Of a DNA stretch of 64,000 nucleotides, positions 47,003 to 57,433 are shown piece after piece. The notes beneath the pieces are model-generated. The model was given only the letters and a program-made list of their open reading frames with translations, had not been told where the DNA came from and ran no database searches. This stretch comes from Amanita rubescens (lineage: Eukaryota > Basidiomycota > Agaricomycetes > Agaricales > Amanitaceae): the NCBI GenBank assembly GCA_015039365.1, contig WION01000037.1, positions 124,001 to 188,000 of the forward strand, read 5' to 3'. How positions within the stretch are numbered: position 1 is the first letter of the stretch; every line of letters begins with the position of its first letter. Both the position numbers and the translations under genes were made by a program.

Positions 47003-47188
47003 ATACTTACCTTGATGGCGTTGGCTCCTTCATGGATCCGGGCCTGCGGGCTGTGGAGATCCCCCATAGCACGGCGACCCTGTCCTCAGGGGGTAGCTGC
47101 AGTTTGTATGGGCTTCGGCTCATGCACCGTCTCAATATTTTCCAGTCCTCCCACGGCCTCTCTATGGGCTAGGGAGGCCATCTTTTTT
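47003..47188 (+). ncRNA. Candidate structured RNA with U1-like layout
   Basis: The 5' end reads ATACTTACCTTG, matching the 5'-splice-site-recognition end of U1 snRNA. Hairpins then follow: GGCTC/GGGCC (about 47020-47050), GCTGTGG with loop AGATCCC and CCATAGC, CCTG-TCCT-CAGG, and GTATGGGC-TTCG-GCTCATGC (47106-47125) closed by a UUCG tetraloop. A single-stranded stretch with the Sm-like AATATTTTC comes next, then a terminal hairpin GGCCTCTC/GGGAGGCC (47155-47179) and a T6 run (47183-47188). Stem-loops, Sm-like site, last stem-loop is the U1 order. Against it: the near-universal loop I sequence GATCACGAAG is absent and the T6 run is more typical of Pol III. It may be a U1 pseudogene or another RNA. 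Confidence 0.35.
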
Positions 47189-47201
47189 GCCCCTCCACCA
47201 T

Positions 47202-47218
47202 CCTAACCCTAACCCTAG
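47202..47218. repeat. Interstitial telomere-type repeat
   Basis: CCTAACCCTAACCCTAG is 2.8 copies of the CCCTAA telomeric unit, located within the chromosome arm between genes. Confidence 0.8.
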
Positions 47219-47335
47219 TTACATCCAATACGTAACAGATTAGATGCGTGTGTGCAATGTTAAATACGCCATAATTAATTCATTGCAACGCAAACAGTGA
47301 CTATAATGCATGACTAGTAAAGTGAAAAAAAGGTT

Positions 47336-48937
47336 CTATGCCCCATCGTTACCTGTTGTAACATTAAGTTTGTTATTCAAGTAATAAAATTTCATAACTT
47401 ACCAGATTCCCTTGTCCATTCTTCGTGTCGCTTGATATCAGATTCAGTCACTGTTGGCCGTACACTTTCTAGCGACTTGAGGAAATCATTCAGTTTTAAT
47501 GGTGGTTCTTGTAGTTCATCCGACTCTATGTCTGACCACGACTTCTCTACTCCAGCAGCGTCTCCCGGTGAACAGGGCGTCCATTTATCCCCGACTTTCT
47601 TAAAATGGGTCGCAGATATCACCTTCCTTACTGGCTGCATCAAAGCATCGCGGACCACAATAGCAATATCTGAGCCCAGAATAACCATCCGTCTTCTCTG
47701 CCAAATGCCGATATTCTTTCGGCGCTACTTCGTTTGGCGTCGTTCCCACGTGAAGTTGAAACATCTGTCTTCGAGCATCAGGACCAGGAAGGGGTATATA
47801 TATTCGCTTCTCGAATCTGAACAGAATTAGTAGACTCAAGTGTTCCGTCGGCAAAGGCTCACCGTCGTTTGATAGCGTTGTCCAGCATCCAAGGGATATT
47901 TGTTGCACCTAAAACTAGCACACCTGTATCGTCGTGTCCAACACCATTCATTTGAACCAGAAATTCTGTCTTAATTCTTCGAGTGCCCTCCGACTCTGAT
48001 TCATTACGTGTCCCCGCCAGCGAGTCGATCTCATCTATGAAAATGATTGCAGGCTTGGACTCGCGAGCCAGCTCGAATAGTTGCTTCACCAACCTGATAG
48101 GTGAAAAAAAAATTACTTTCGCACATAGAAAAGAAACCAATCAAAGTACCTCTCAGAGTCTCCCTGCCATTTACTAACCAGATCACTGGAACTTACGCTG
48201 AAGAACGTACTTTTCGCCTCCGTAGCGACTGCCTTCGCAAGGTATGACTTGCCCGTGCCTGGAGGACCGTATAGAAGAATGCCTCTCCAGGGCGTTCGTT
48301 TACCGGTGAAAAGATGGGGAAATTTGATGGGGAGGATAACGGCTTCCTTTAAAGCAGCCTTTGCTCCCTCGAGTCCGGCAACATCATCCCATTTCACGTT
48401 GGGCTTTTCTGTTAAGATGGCACCCGACAGCCCTGCCCGAAGCTTCTTCACTTCTGGATCCGCGTCATCTTCCTCACCATCCTTCCTAGTGTCAAACAAA
48501 AGATAAGAAGTGGGGATAATAGAATACTTAAACTCACTTCCGGCCTCCACCACCGACGCTAGCATCCGATCCGTCCATTCCAACCGCAGCTCTCCCGCGT
48601 TTCTCTTCAGAGGACGAAAGATGTTCTTTCAACTTTTCAGCCCGATTTAGGTATTCTTCGGTCTTTAGTCTGATCAACTGCTTCGACTTGTCGTTCTTCT
48701 CATCTTTGTGAGAGATGAAATTCAATAAATTTATCTTAGATAGATAATAATGATACAAACACTTCATGGCTAGCATAAAATAGTCGAGTGAATTCCGGTA
48801 TAATTTATATGCCTCAGCATAGTTGCGATTAGTGTCTTCTTCGATAGCCCGCTGCACGATCTCGATAGCTTTCTACATCGATACCATCAGACAAATATAC
48901 ATGCAAAACAGCATTTACATACGTCTAAGGTACTCAT
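47336..48937 (-). CDS. VPS4: AAA-ATPase Vps4 (ESCRT-III disassembly)
   Basis: Exon 1 is only MSTLD; the next gives [20 protein letters not shown] and [24 protein letters not shown], the MIT domain. A linker with a Gly-rich run precedes [17 protein letters not shown]. The AAA domain has Walker [13 protein letters not shown], pore loop [14 protein letters not shown], Walker [13 protein letters not shown], the second-region arginines [15 protein letters not shown] and R finger context [16 protein letters not shown]. The beta domain and C-terminal helix ([20 protein letters not shown], then RHEEW) follow, ending ESGNDGA with TAG at 47336-47338. About 435 aa in eight or so exons. Vps4 recycles ESCRT-III at endosomes and in cytokinesis. 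Confidence 0.95.
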
Positions 48938-49117
48938 GCCTGTCGTGAAAGGTGCGCAGCTACGGGTGAGACGACCAGTGAGTTTGCCTTTGTTTAGCGG
49001 TAGACATCTTGCACTTGCCATTTCGGGATGATCTCTTGTCGTTATGACCCTGCGTTCGCATTCATACGTAGTTTAATAACAAGTTTGGCCAGTTGAAAGG
49101 TACGGGATTATTGTCAA
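48931..49117. repeat. VPS4 start/promoter segment, copy A
   Basis: This 187-bp segment (VPS4 ATG and upstream DNA) is repeated in the same orientation at 49966-50168. Shared blocks include TCATGCCTGTCGTGAAAGGT, CATTTCGGGATGATCTCTTG and AACAAGTTTGGCCAGTTGAA. Confidence 0.9.
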
Positions 49118-49517
49118 CAGTGTATTTACATTTTATCGATACGACCATCATACTTCTTGCATACACGCTTCCACTCGCTCCAACTGCATGTCGCCGTAAT
49201 ATAACTGACATTGCAAACGAAATAAATTGCCGGTGATTCAGAGTAACTGAGCTGGCTGAGCGCTATGTCTATCTTATTGCACATTATAGCCCAGGATTTC
49301 CACGACTAACAGCTATATGAAAGTCGCTGCGCAACAGTGATGCAAGACCGTGACCTCTTAACGCACCATGGAGAGCTTATGGAAATAGTGAATAACGACT
49401 GCCATTGTAGCTCAGACAACACTGACTATGACGAATCCGGACGGCCAATCTTCTATCGGTCTCCGCCGAGTTGACGAAGTGTATATTTGAGAGTATTCTA
49501 CGGAAACTCGACAAAAA
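49118..49517. other. Spacer between VPS4 promoter and the next minus-strand gene
   Basis: About 400 bp without a readable exon or repeat; presumably upstream regulatory DNA of VPS4 and 3' flank of the neighbour. Confidence 0.4.
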
Positions 49518-49972
49518 TTATGGAACTTCTTCTACAGTTGGACATACTGCGTCAAAGACTCTAACTCGCACCTCTTCCCTTTCCTGAGAAGGTCGTTCCC
49601 GATAGACGTCTTGGAAGCGCCATGCCACCTCGGCGGTAGTCTCATGAAAAGACGGGGGGAGAAGAACAGGAGCAATCGAAAAGGAGTCAAATCGGGCCAT
49701 CGTAAGATCAACGCGAAGATCGAAGTTGGGCGCAAGTTCGCTCCATTTTGCGCACGAGAAGGATGGCAGGCCTATTCTGGCTTTCTTTATCTGAGAGGCA
49801 GTGATCTGCCTGGCATTGGCAAGTGATGCAAGAACGTAAGCAAGGTCAGGCCCAAGTGCCAAAAGCTTCTGTATCCACCCATCCGGAAGATCTACGTCCT
49901 GTATAGAAGCTGCGATTGCAGCTTCATTGGCTTTGCGTTTTCTTGGTGTCAGGAAACTCTTTTCATACTCAT
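49518..49972 (-). CDS. Small unknown protein driven by a duplicated VPS4 promoter
   Basis: An open frame of about 150 codons ends at 49518. It lacks its own ATG at the left, but the ATG inherited from the VPS4 duplication (49972-49970) can be joined to it by a 43-nt intron, GTATGA...CGCAAAG, that contains a CTGAC branch-like motif. The product would start M-T-N-E-A-A and read DVDLPDGWIQKLLALGPDLA, ASLANARQITASQIKKARIG, FHETTAEVAWRFQDVYRERP and end CPTVEEVP, about 138 aa. No known domain is recognised. It could also be a relic exon without function. The idea of promoter capture is inference from the repeat position. Confidence 0.4.
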
Positions 49973-50168
49973 GCCTGTCGTGAAAGGTGCGCAGCTGCGA
50001 GTGAGACCAGTGAATAATTGCCTTTCAAGTTTCAACGTTTACTAGCGGCACCAGACATCTTGCCATTTCGGGATGATCTCTTGTCGTTATGACTTGTGTT
50101 CGCATTTATACGTAGTTTAGTAACAAGTTTGGCCAGTTGAATGGTACGATATTATGGGATTATTGTCA
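49966..50168. repeat. VPS4 start/promoter segment, copy B
   Basis: Second copy, 1.03 kb to the right, with small indels and substitutions. It keeps the ATG of VPS4 and the first bases after it, then joins unrelated sequence. Confidence 0.9.
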
Positions 50169-50996
50169 AAGCTCTGTGTTCCATGACGGTCTATTTTTAT
50201 TGACCACACTAAGAGTGTATCCGATCACAGCACATCTCGGAAATCCTCTATACCCTTTGATCCACAAAGCGAAGGACCCTAGCGTCGCTCCACGGAGACG
50301 CGAGGAGGGCATTGTCGTGATGACTCCTCTCTGCTCCTTGCTGCAGTGGGCCACAGTCCAAATTCACGAGGACACAATTCATCCTATCTTAATATTGTTG
50401 TTTCAAGATGGAAATCGATAACACAAGCTTTCATTCTTTCGTGGCCGGTTAACTATAATACACGCCGCACAACACGTGCTTGCAATGACAACTCTATATT
50501 TGCACTGCATCTGGAAAGCGGTGTGCGGCAATGTGTCAACAACGAGGATGGTGGTTTTACATCCGAGTCGGTGCAACGAATAATCAGATATGTCTAATGC
50601 GGATGCACTGCATCGACCTTCGAAGTTCGAACTATCTTACAATGACTACTACTTACTAGTCGTTGTGGCTGCCACTTTATTTGTTTACGCTGTGAAACTG
50701 CGCTCCGCTTTCTCTTTTCACCACAACAGCTTTCCACACAATTGTCATGGTCAAAGAAGGCAGTTGCAATGCGCGTCTTTAAAGACACGCTTAGACAAAG
50801 GCCTAGATACATGGCCACAACGTGCACTGCTTTCCATTTATAAGGGTAGCAGATTACTCCAACTCCTCAACTTTCTTATATCCCTTGCTTGCCGAGCCTG
50901 CAGCTGATCTGTCTGCCCTACCGTAGCCTGTCTCCCTGATTCGATCAGCAGTTTACATATATATCTTTCCTCCTGCTTCCCTTCCCCCATCCCCAT
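50169..50996. other. Intergenic, about 830 bp
   Basis: No supported gene. A 105-codon plus-strand frame at 50590-50907 has a hydrophobic stretch but no splice context or similarity I know. A TATATAT near 50960 may serve the gene starting at 50997. Confidence 0.4.
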
Positions 50997-51662
50997 ATGC
51001 CTACATACAGGACACGCTCGACTGCAACTACAGCCACTCCATATCGTGACGGCAGCGGTCACCCAGACCAAAATACAACATCCCGTAAGCTCCGTCCAGT
51101 GTCTCCCGAGGAGCTACATCTCTACTCCTGGAGCGATGGAGATAGCGATGATACCTTCATCGAGCCTGGTACATTCGATTTGGACGAGGGCCGTCCATAC
51201 ACGTTCGAGGTTAGTATATTACCAATGTCCGTTCCGCAGTTCCCCCCAAGTGACTAACACAACAATTAGTCAGGAGACCCAGTATGGGTTAAAACTGTCG
51301 GGGGCGATTGGTACCCCGGTAAAGTCTCCGGTCTCACTAGACGAAAAGGTTCAACACGCGAGGTAAGCGCATTATCCTCTCCCTCGTCCTCGGCGCCTCG
51401 TCCATTCAATTCCGTTCCATCTTTACAAATTACCTCACCTGACACACGAATGCGGACGCCACCGCACCGCCCTAACTCAATACTGACGCCCCCCTGACAG
51501 GGTGAGGGATTATTCTACCCAGTTACCTTCTTTGATGGTAAAGTGCGCAAGTACTTTGCGCCGTTAAACGGCGAAATCAAGCCTGATACAGAGCAAGTCC
51601 GCACCTTACTTAAAGCAGGGGGGTGGCTCCGCTCTGTCGACGAGAGGAAAGGACACCATTGA
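50997..51662 (+). CDS. Small basidiomycete protein with an SH3/PWWP-like C-terminal region
   Basis: Three exons. Exon 1: MPTYRTRSTATTATPYRDGS, then a Ser/Asp-rich stretch ending TFE. Exon 2: SGDPVWVKTVGGDWYPGKVS, GLTRRKGSTRE. Exon 3: GEGLFYPVTFFDGKVRKYFA, PLNGEIKPDTEQVRTLLKAG, GWL and a short tail with TGA at 51660-51662. The VWVKT..GDWYPGKV...YPV.F pattern resembles Tudor/PWWP/SH3-type barrels, and the RKYFAPLNGEIKPD ending recurs in hypothetical proteins of Agaricomycetes as I recall. Function unknown. About 150 aa. Confidence 0.6.
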
Positions 51663-52248
51663 TGCTTACGATTGGTTCGTTACATTCATTTTGGACTTAT
51701 ACCACACGTATAGATTACGGCATACTGTACAAAACATAATGAATCTATCTATTATGTAACCTGGATTCGCATCGGAACATTCGCGGGTTTCGGAGATGCT
51801 TCTACACCGAGTTATCACATATCGGCAAGTGGCAGCTGAAGCGCTGAAGGTTCGCGACCCCCCGACAGTGCATTGGGTTTTCTCTCCTTCCTATGCTGCA
51901 TTACTGATTTTTATGATGCTAAATATGGGAGAAGAGAATGTATGTACAAACACGAGTAGCGGAACAATAAGATAAAGCACAAAGCAAAGAGAAGTTTGAT
52001 AAGAAAAAGACATGGCAAGTCGTTACGGATGCCGGAGTGTCTCCAGAGGCAGATGGATAATGTGTCAAGATATTAACGTAAGATAAAAGAACATCATGCG
52101 CCGTATAGTCAACAAGATAGCTCTCAATCCAAGTCACTTATAGTTAAACATTTATGATTTGCAACAAAGTGTCATAGTCCTATAAGATGGTGAGCTTGTT
52201 AAACAGCACACAAGAAGCCGATTGCATTCACCAGGTGTGATCGCTAGG
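51663..52248. other. Convergent 3' flanks
   Basis: Terminator region shared by the SH3-like gene (plus) and the HAL-type kinase (minus). No exon or repeat seen. Confidence 0.45.
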
Positions 52249-54319
52249 TTACCTCGCCATTCCCAGAACAGCGGAGTTTGCCTTAACCATAGCGCGTACG
52301 CTGACGTGGACATGTTTTGGGCGCTCAACTTCATAGCACACTTCAATATCACGCAACCAAGGATGTTTCATCACCTCTTCAATCGCGGCACGCTGGCGCG
52401 GCTCGGGCTCTAGCATGCGCCTGATTAAACTACGGCAAGCACGGGGGTTCAGGTTATTAATCGTAGTTGGACAAGCAGATACTGCAGGAAGAGGACTTGA
52501 ACAGGCTTGCGCGTACGCAGCGTACAAAGGATCTGTCGCCGGTTGGGCCGCTCGCCAAGGGAGTTCTTGAAAGTGTAGACAGTAATAGACGACACCACAG
52601 GCCCATACATCGACGAGACGTGCATCGTACGCTGATTACGGCGATCGGGAAGGTATAAAAAGTCAATTCAAAAGCATGAGAAACAAGGACGCATGGGCAA
52701 ATTCGTCAGGCTTCTGCGGTAACTTGAACCACGAGGTTGGCTTACGTTTGCCCAAAAACTGCTCCGGAGCAATGTATGGTTCGCTTCCACACAGTCCTGT
52801 AGACATGTGCACCGTCGTCTCCCAGGGAAGCCGATACACCGTAGATGCACCATAGTCACCGATCTTTGTCTGTATTAGGCAAAAAAGCCTATAGTCACGA
52901 GTACAACGTACCTTGAGATGTCCCTTGACATCAAAGAACAAGTTTTCGGGCTTGATATCGCGGTGTGCAACACCCTGACTATGGAGATATTGCACGCCAT
53001 ATAATATTTGTTTGAAACAACATTCCACTTCGCTGGGACTCATCCCGCTATCATCGATCCGAATTAGACCAAATTGGCAACCATCGGACCGATGCTTACC
53101 CTTTCTTAATAGCCGCGTATAGGTCACCACCGGGGCAAAACTCCATCACCTCGCACCAATGTTGACTTTCATCTTGAACCAGGTCTACCGTTTCTACGAT
53201 GTTGGGGTGATGAAGTGCGGATGAGATACAAAACTCCGCTGTGAGTTTTTTGACGTATTCTTTCTCTGTCTCATTCTTGCGACGTTTGCGGAACTCCTGC
53301 GATGACATTAAAAGATGAGTCGAGTAAATGCATGAAATGCTCACTTTGATGGCATACAACTTCTCTTCTGAATGATCCCACTTATGTGCCAGCCTGACAA
53401 CACTGGTGGCACCTTTCCCAATAGCAACCTTTTGACACACTCCATACTTCTTCGACAAGCTCGTTGCGCTATCACCGGCAGTGCTCCGTGCCTTGCCACC
53501 AACGCTGACAGCGTCAGCCTCCGAGTCGGATTTTCGAGAAGAGGTGGAACGCTGTGAGATCTTACGCGCTAGCTTTGGCGTACTTGGAAGTAGATCTTTG
53601 AGACTGAATTTATGGTCCGAGAACGACGATGACCTTCCGTTCTTTCCGGAAGGCGTTGGGGGCACTTCATCCTTGTCTTTAGCAGACTTGCCGCTCTTGG
53701 TATCGATAGGGGCGACCTTGTTTCCGGAAACACCGGCAGACATGCTAGGGGCCCGACTTCCGGGGCGGGAGGGAGGGGCACTGGGAGGGGCACTGGGAGG
53801 GGCACTAATGGCCCAATCACTGTCCACTGGCGACGACAACGGGGTTGACAGATCGTTGCTTGCCATCGCAAAGTCTGAATCTCTCGATGCTCTCGATGCA
53901 GTGGACATGGTGCGCTGTTTTGCGTTCTGGGGCGTGATGTTGTTCTGATTTATTCCTTTGTTTTCTGCGATCGTGGCATCGGACATCGTAGCCACCAGCT
54001 TCTGAAGGGTTGACAGAGTGTGGCCCGGTTGTTTGTGCTCGTAAGTGCCTGAATCGGGAGGTGGCATGGGATAGGACTGCTGCCCCTTGCTGCCACCGTT
54101 GACCTTTGCGGGAGTCATTGTGATCGTGGAGGAACGCAAGGTGACCGTAGTATCAATAACAGATGACGCGGAGGTGATGGTGGTAGTGGCGCTGGAGCCT
54201 AGGGAGATGGCGGAGGGTAATCGTGGCTTTGAGGATGAAGTAGGCGGAGGTTTGTCGGAGCCGTCAGGACCCTCGCCTTCGGCTTGAATGGAATCTTCAG
54301 ATGAACCAAGCAAAGCCAT
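52249..54319 (-). CDS. Fungal HAL4/HAL5-type (NPR/HAL) serine/threonine kinase
   Basis: The N-terminal 270 residues are Ser/Thr/Pro-rich (SAPPSAPPSAPPSRPGSRAP included). The kinase has the glycine loop VAIGKGATSVVRLAHK, YAIK|EFRKRRKNETEKEYVKKL, the typical HAL block LTAEFCISSALHHPNIVETV, EVMEFCPGGDLYAAIKKG, then QGVAHRDIKPENLFFD, IGDYGASTVYRLPWE, STGLCGSEPYIAPEQF and a C-lobe ending HPWLRDIEVCYEVERPKHVH. The metal-binding DFG is DYG. Family members (Hal4/Sat4, Hal5, Ptk) stabilise plasma-membrane transporters and regulate K+ uptake and cation tolerance. Start chosen at MALLGSSEDS; the frame is open to ATG 54385, which would add 22 residues. Confidence 0.83.
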
Positions 54320-54930
54320 GAATGTCCTGAATCGGGAAGATGACGAAGTAAGGTTAGAAATGGCAAACGTGTGATTGTGATGCAATTGGGGCAGGGACCA
54401 ATGTGGACTTAAGGGGATTCCTGTGATTGGACTGGGCTATAAGGTGATCTGATAAGTTGAGGGATTACGAAAGTCGGGTTCGGGTATGTTAAGGTTGGCA
54501 GCCCGGTTCTAGAGGGATATGACCATGGTGTACACGTTTCACTGGTTGAATTTGTAAGAGTTGAAAACCGAGGCTATACGTTGAACTTTCGCTATATGAT
54601 GGTTTGAAGAGAAACTTGAATCTGCTGGCGAGCTGGTCTGACAGCCGACTGAGACGGGTCACGACCCTGTACAAACAGCGAAATTCCCGCTGCCACCTGC
54701 CTCCTCTATTCCACGTGTTCTTACTCTTCTCCCGGTAGCTTATCCGGAATTTACCGAAATTCTATACAGTTGATTTGGGTGGCTTGATTACGTAATACAT
54801 TGACTCGAGAACGAATAATCCTCACAACATCTCAATCGACGTTCCTCAAGACTAAGGTTAGTTCCCTTCGTCGCTGTCCCTCACGACGAGCTCACTCTTT
54901 TTCCTTACAGAACCGCAAACTTCAACACCA
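54320..54930. other. Divergent promoters and RPL19 5'-UTR intron
   Basis: Head-to-head region of the HAL-type kinase and RPL19. A likely 5'-UTR intron of RPL19 lies at 54857-54910 (GTTAGT...CTTACAG), with a pyrimidine-rich stretch before it, typical of ribosomal protein genes. Confidence 0.55.
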
Positions 54931-55670
54931 ATGGGTTCGTTTACTCGTCTCACCCATTCCGTGACTGGCGTATTGACCATCCACAGTCAACCTGCGGTCA
55001 CAAAAACGCCTCGCCGCGAGCGTTGCAGGCGTCGGAAAGCGCAAAATTTGGCTTGACCCTGCCGAGCAGGCAGAAATCGGAAACGCCAACTCTCGTACCC
55101 ACGTCAAGAGACTCATCAAGGACGGTCGTATCATCATCAAACCCACCACTATCCACTCCCGTGCCCGCACGCGCGAGCTCCATGCCGCCAAGCGCAAGGG
55201 CAGACATACCGGCCCTGGTAAGAGAAAAGGTACCGCGGAAGCCCGGATGCCCACCAAAGTGCTATGGATGAGGAGACAGCGAGTGTTGCGGAGACTTTTG
55301 AGGAAATACAGGGAGGCAGGAAAAATCGACAAGCACTTGTACGCAGCCACGTTTATTGGGAGCGAGAAGCTCTAGATTAATGACTTTGACAGGTACCACT
55401 TACTCTACCAAAAATCAAAGGGTAACGTCTTCAAGAATAAGCGTGTGCTTATGGAGTACATCCACAAGGCCAAGGCCGAGAAGACTCGAACAAAGATCCT
55501 GACTGACCAGATGGAGGCTCGTCGTATCAAGAACAAGGTATGTGACTTGTAATGTGTCATCGGCTCGGCTGAACTCTATCAAGGCTATTCGCGAGCGCCG
55601 TGCTGCACGCCTACAAGAGAAGCGCCAAGAAATCCTGGCTGTCGAGCATGAGGCACCAGTAAAGGAGTAG
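54931..55670 (+). CDS. RPL19: 60S ribosomal protein eL19
   Basis: ATG is followed after one base by an intron (GTTCGT...CCACAG), giving [20 protein letters not shown], then [60 protein letters not shown], and, across a second intron, [20 protein letters not shown]. The last exon reads [20 protein letters not shown] and ends EAPVKE with TAG at 55668-55670. This is full-length eL19 (about 195 aa) with its long C-terminal basic helix that reaches the small subunit. Four coding exons; intron between the first and second codon is common in ribosomal protein genes. Confidence 0.96.
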
Positions 55671-56374
55671 ATGGATTTCTTTTGTATCATACGCATGACA
55701 ATTCCTTTTCATCTACCGTCTTCCTCCTGTGTGTGCCATAGGGCCCGCTCACGCCATGTCCCATGATAAGATCACATTTACATCTTATGCAAACAGGAAA
55801 TACTGCTTCCGTACCATCGTCAGATTGATATATCACGCGCCATCCAACTCCTCGGAACAATCTTGCCGAAGTATCTTCTTCATCCACTTTGTCATGTCAC
55901 TTCAGGCGTCTGCCTTGCCCTTTTCTCGTTTTCTCAGCCCGCTTTGATCCATCACATGAAGAAGCAAACTTGCGGCTCGCGGATCGGCATCCGTATTCAA
56001 ATTCAATTCTCCGGTGGCTGTACCTCGCCTCTTACCAACTTCTTAGCAACCACATTGCCTGTGCATCTAGCTAATTCAGTCCCTCGCGCTATTGAATGTT
56101 ATACAGAAGTCCACCATGATCGACCCCATGTAGGTATCGACATATCGAGCTGGCTCTCACCGAATGAAGTATTCACCGTTTCGGGAACTGCATGACATAC
56201 CAACATCTAATTCCATCTTAGCTGCACTAACATCACAAGTATTCGGTACGTAAATACTACTTCTCCGGCCCGACCAAAGACACATCACCGGCGTTAATTA
56301 GGATATTATTATTAGTTGTAAACCTTCCCTAATAGATGCTACAATCAAGAATAGTTGTTTAACAAGAGAAATTA
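55671..56374. other. Convergent 3' flanks of RPL19 and the PY-motif gene
   Basis: No supported exon. Several short frames overlap by chance. No repeat or RNA gene recognised. Confidence 0.45.
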
Positions 56375-56951
56375 TCAGCAAGGCGAGTACGATGGTGGTG
56401 GATATTGAATCGTCGCGCCTGTAGATCCGGTCTCCTTTCGTTCAGCAGCAGAAATCGAGAGCGAGCCATTAGTGCTCCGCCGAGTCTCTGCAGCAGGCTG
56501 TTCATCAGCCCCTCTTTCCTCCTCCTCCCCCTGTGCTTGCAAATCTGGATGTTCACACCATGTCGGCAACTTCGGCTGTCTGGAGTACGGTGGCGGTACG
56601 AGTTCTTCTTCTTCTTCTTCCTCTCTCCGTCTCGTATCCCTTTCCAATTCTTGCATCCAATGCTCAACATCCAGCCGAGCTTGGTTCACAAGATACATCT
56701 GCCGTTCTTGTCGCGCCGCTTCAGCCATTGCACTCTCTGTTTCCGCAGAGTAGGGACGGCGATGATTTCGGGAACGAAAACAAATCATGGCGGATGCTAC
56801 GAGCACGATAATAAATACTTGTTTTGTTATCGCCGTCAATTTATTATCGCAACAAGGGTAATCAAAAAACAAACGCACCAATTCCGACGACTAGCGCCAG
56901 AATAAGAACCGGCGAACATGATACTTGCGCATGACTGTCAAAAATAGTCAT
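56375..56951 (-). CDS. Single-pass membrane protein with PY motif (RCR-like)
   Basis: Two exons join as MTIFDSHAQVSCSPVLILAL|...VGIVFIIVLVASAMICF, producing one N-terminal membrane helix of about 25 residues with a luminal tail of about 14. The cytosolic part reads RSRNHRRPYSAETESAMAEA, a coiled-coil-like AEAARQERQMYLVNQARLDV, a poly-Glu run, the PY motif LVPPPYSRQP and a second Pro/Tyr motif PPPSYSPC at the C-terminus. PPxY motifs bind WW domains of Rsp5/Nedd4 ubiquitin ligases; small TM proteins with PY motifs such as Rcr1/2 are adaptors for transporter degradation. The RCR name is by analogy only. About 180 aa. Confidence 0.6.
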
Positions 56952-57433
56952 GCTGTCAACTAGTCTTTCAAGCCCCTTTCTCTTCTTACCTTGGGCATCC
57001 GCGAGCACCTGATATTCTAGGGAATAAGATCAATGCGGATGCGTTTCCGCGAACCAAACTCTTCCTGCCCATTCAGATCGGTGGGTTGTTGTGAGTGCGG
57101 TTGGGAGGAAAAAGAAGGATCAAGACGGGAGCGCGATCATCCATCGAGTTTCGTTTCTATATCATCGAATGGTAAAGCAGTGTTGTTTTAGTCCATCTGA
57201 AAACCGGCCCTTGAGCGCTACGTCGCGCCCAGAACTACGCCATGCGGTAAGACATGAGATGCTCATTTGTATTATTGCAAGCGTGTCTTGTCCATTCTCG
57301 GACAGTCTGACTTCACATTTCACGTCGTACGGGTATAAGCTCGCCGCAGAATTGATACAATCTCATTCCATTGACATGAAATACATAGTAGTTTTATTTA
57401 GCTGCCCTACGTTGGAAAACCTTTTTTGCTTTC
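56952..57433. other. Intergenic, promoter of PY-motif gene and SOD 3' flank
   Basis: No supported feature in about 480 bp. Confidence 0.45.

Noticed and set aside
46630..47172. 180-codon plus-strand ORF
   Set aside because: No recognisable motif or codon bias; overlaps the structured RNA candidate and appears by chance.
47202..47218. Telomerase RNA template
   Set aside because: The sequence fits a template, but only about 118 bp remain before VPS4's coding end and the essential downstream domains of telomerase RNA cannot be placed.
50590..50907. 105-codon plus-strand ORF with hydrophobic stretch
   Set aside because: No similarity or splice context; intergenic composition.
53481..53948. 155-codon plus-strand ORF
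   Set aside because: Antisense to the Ser/Pro-rich N-terminal part of the HAL-type kinase.
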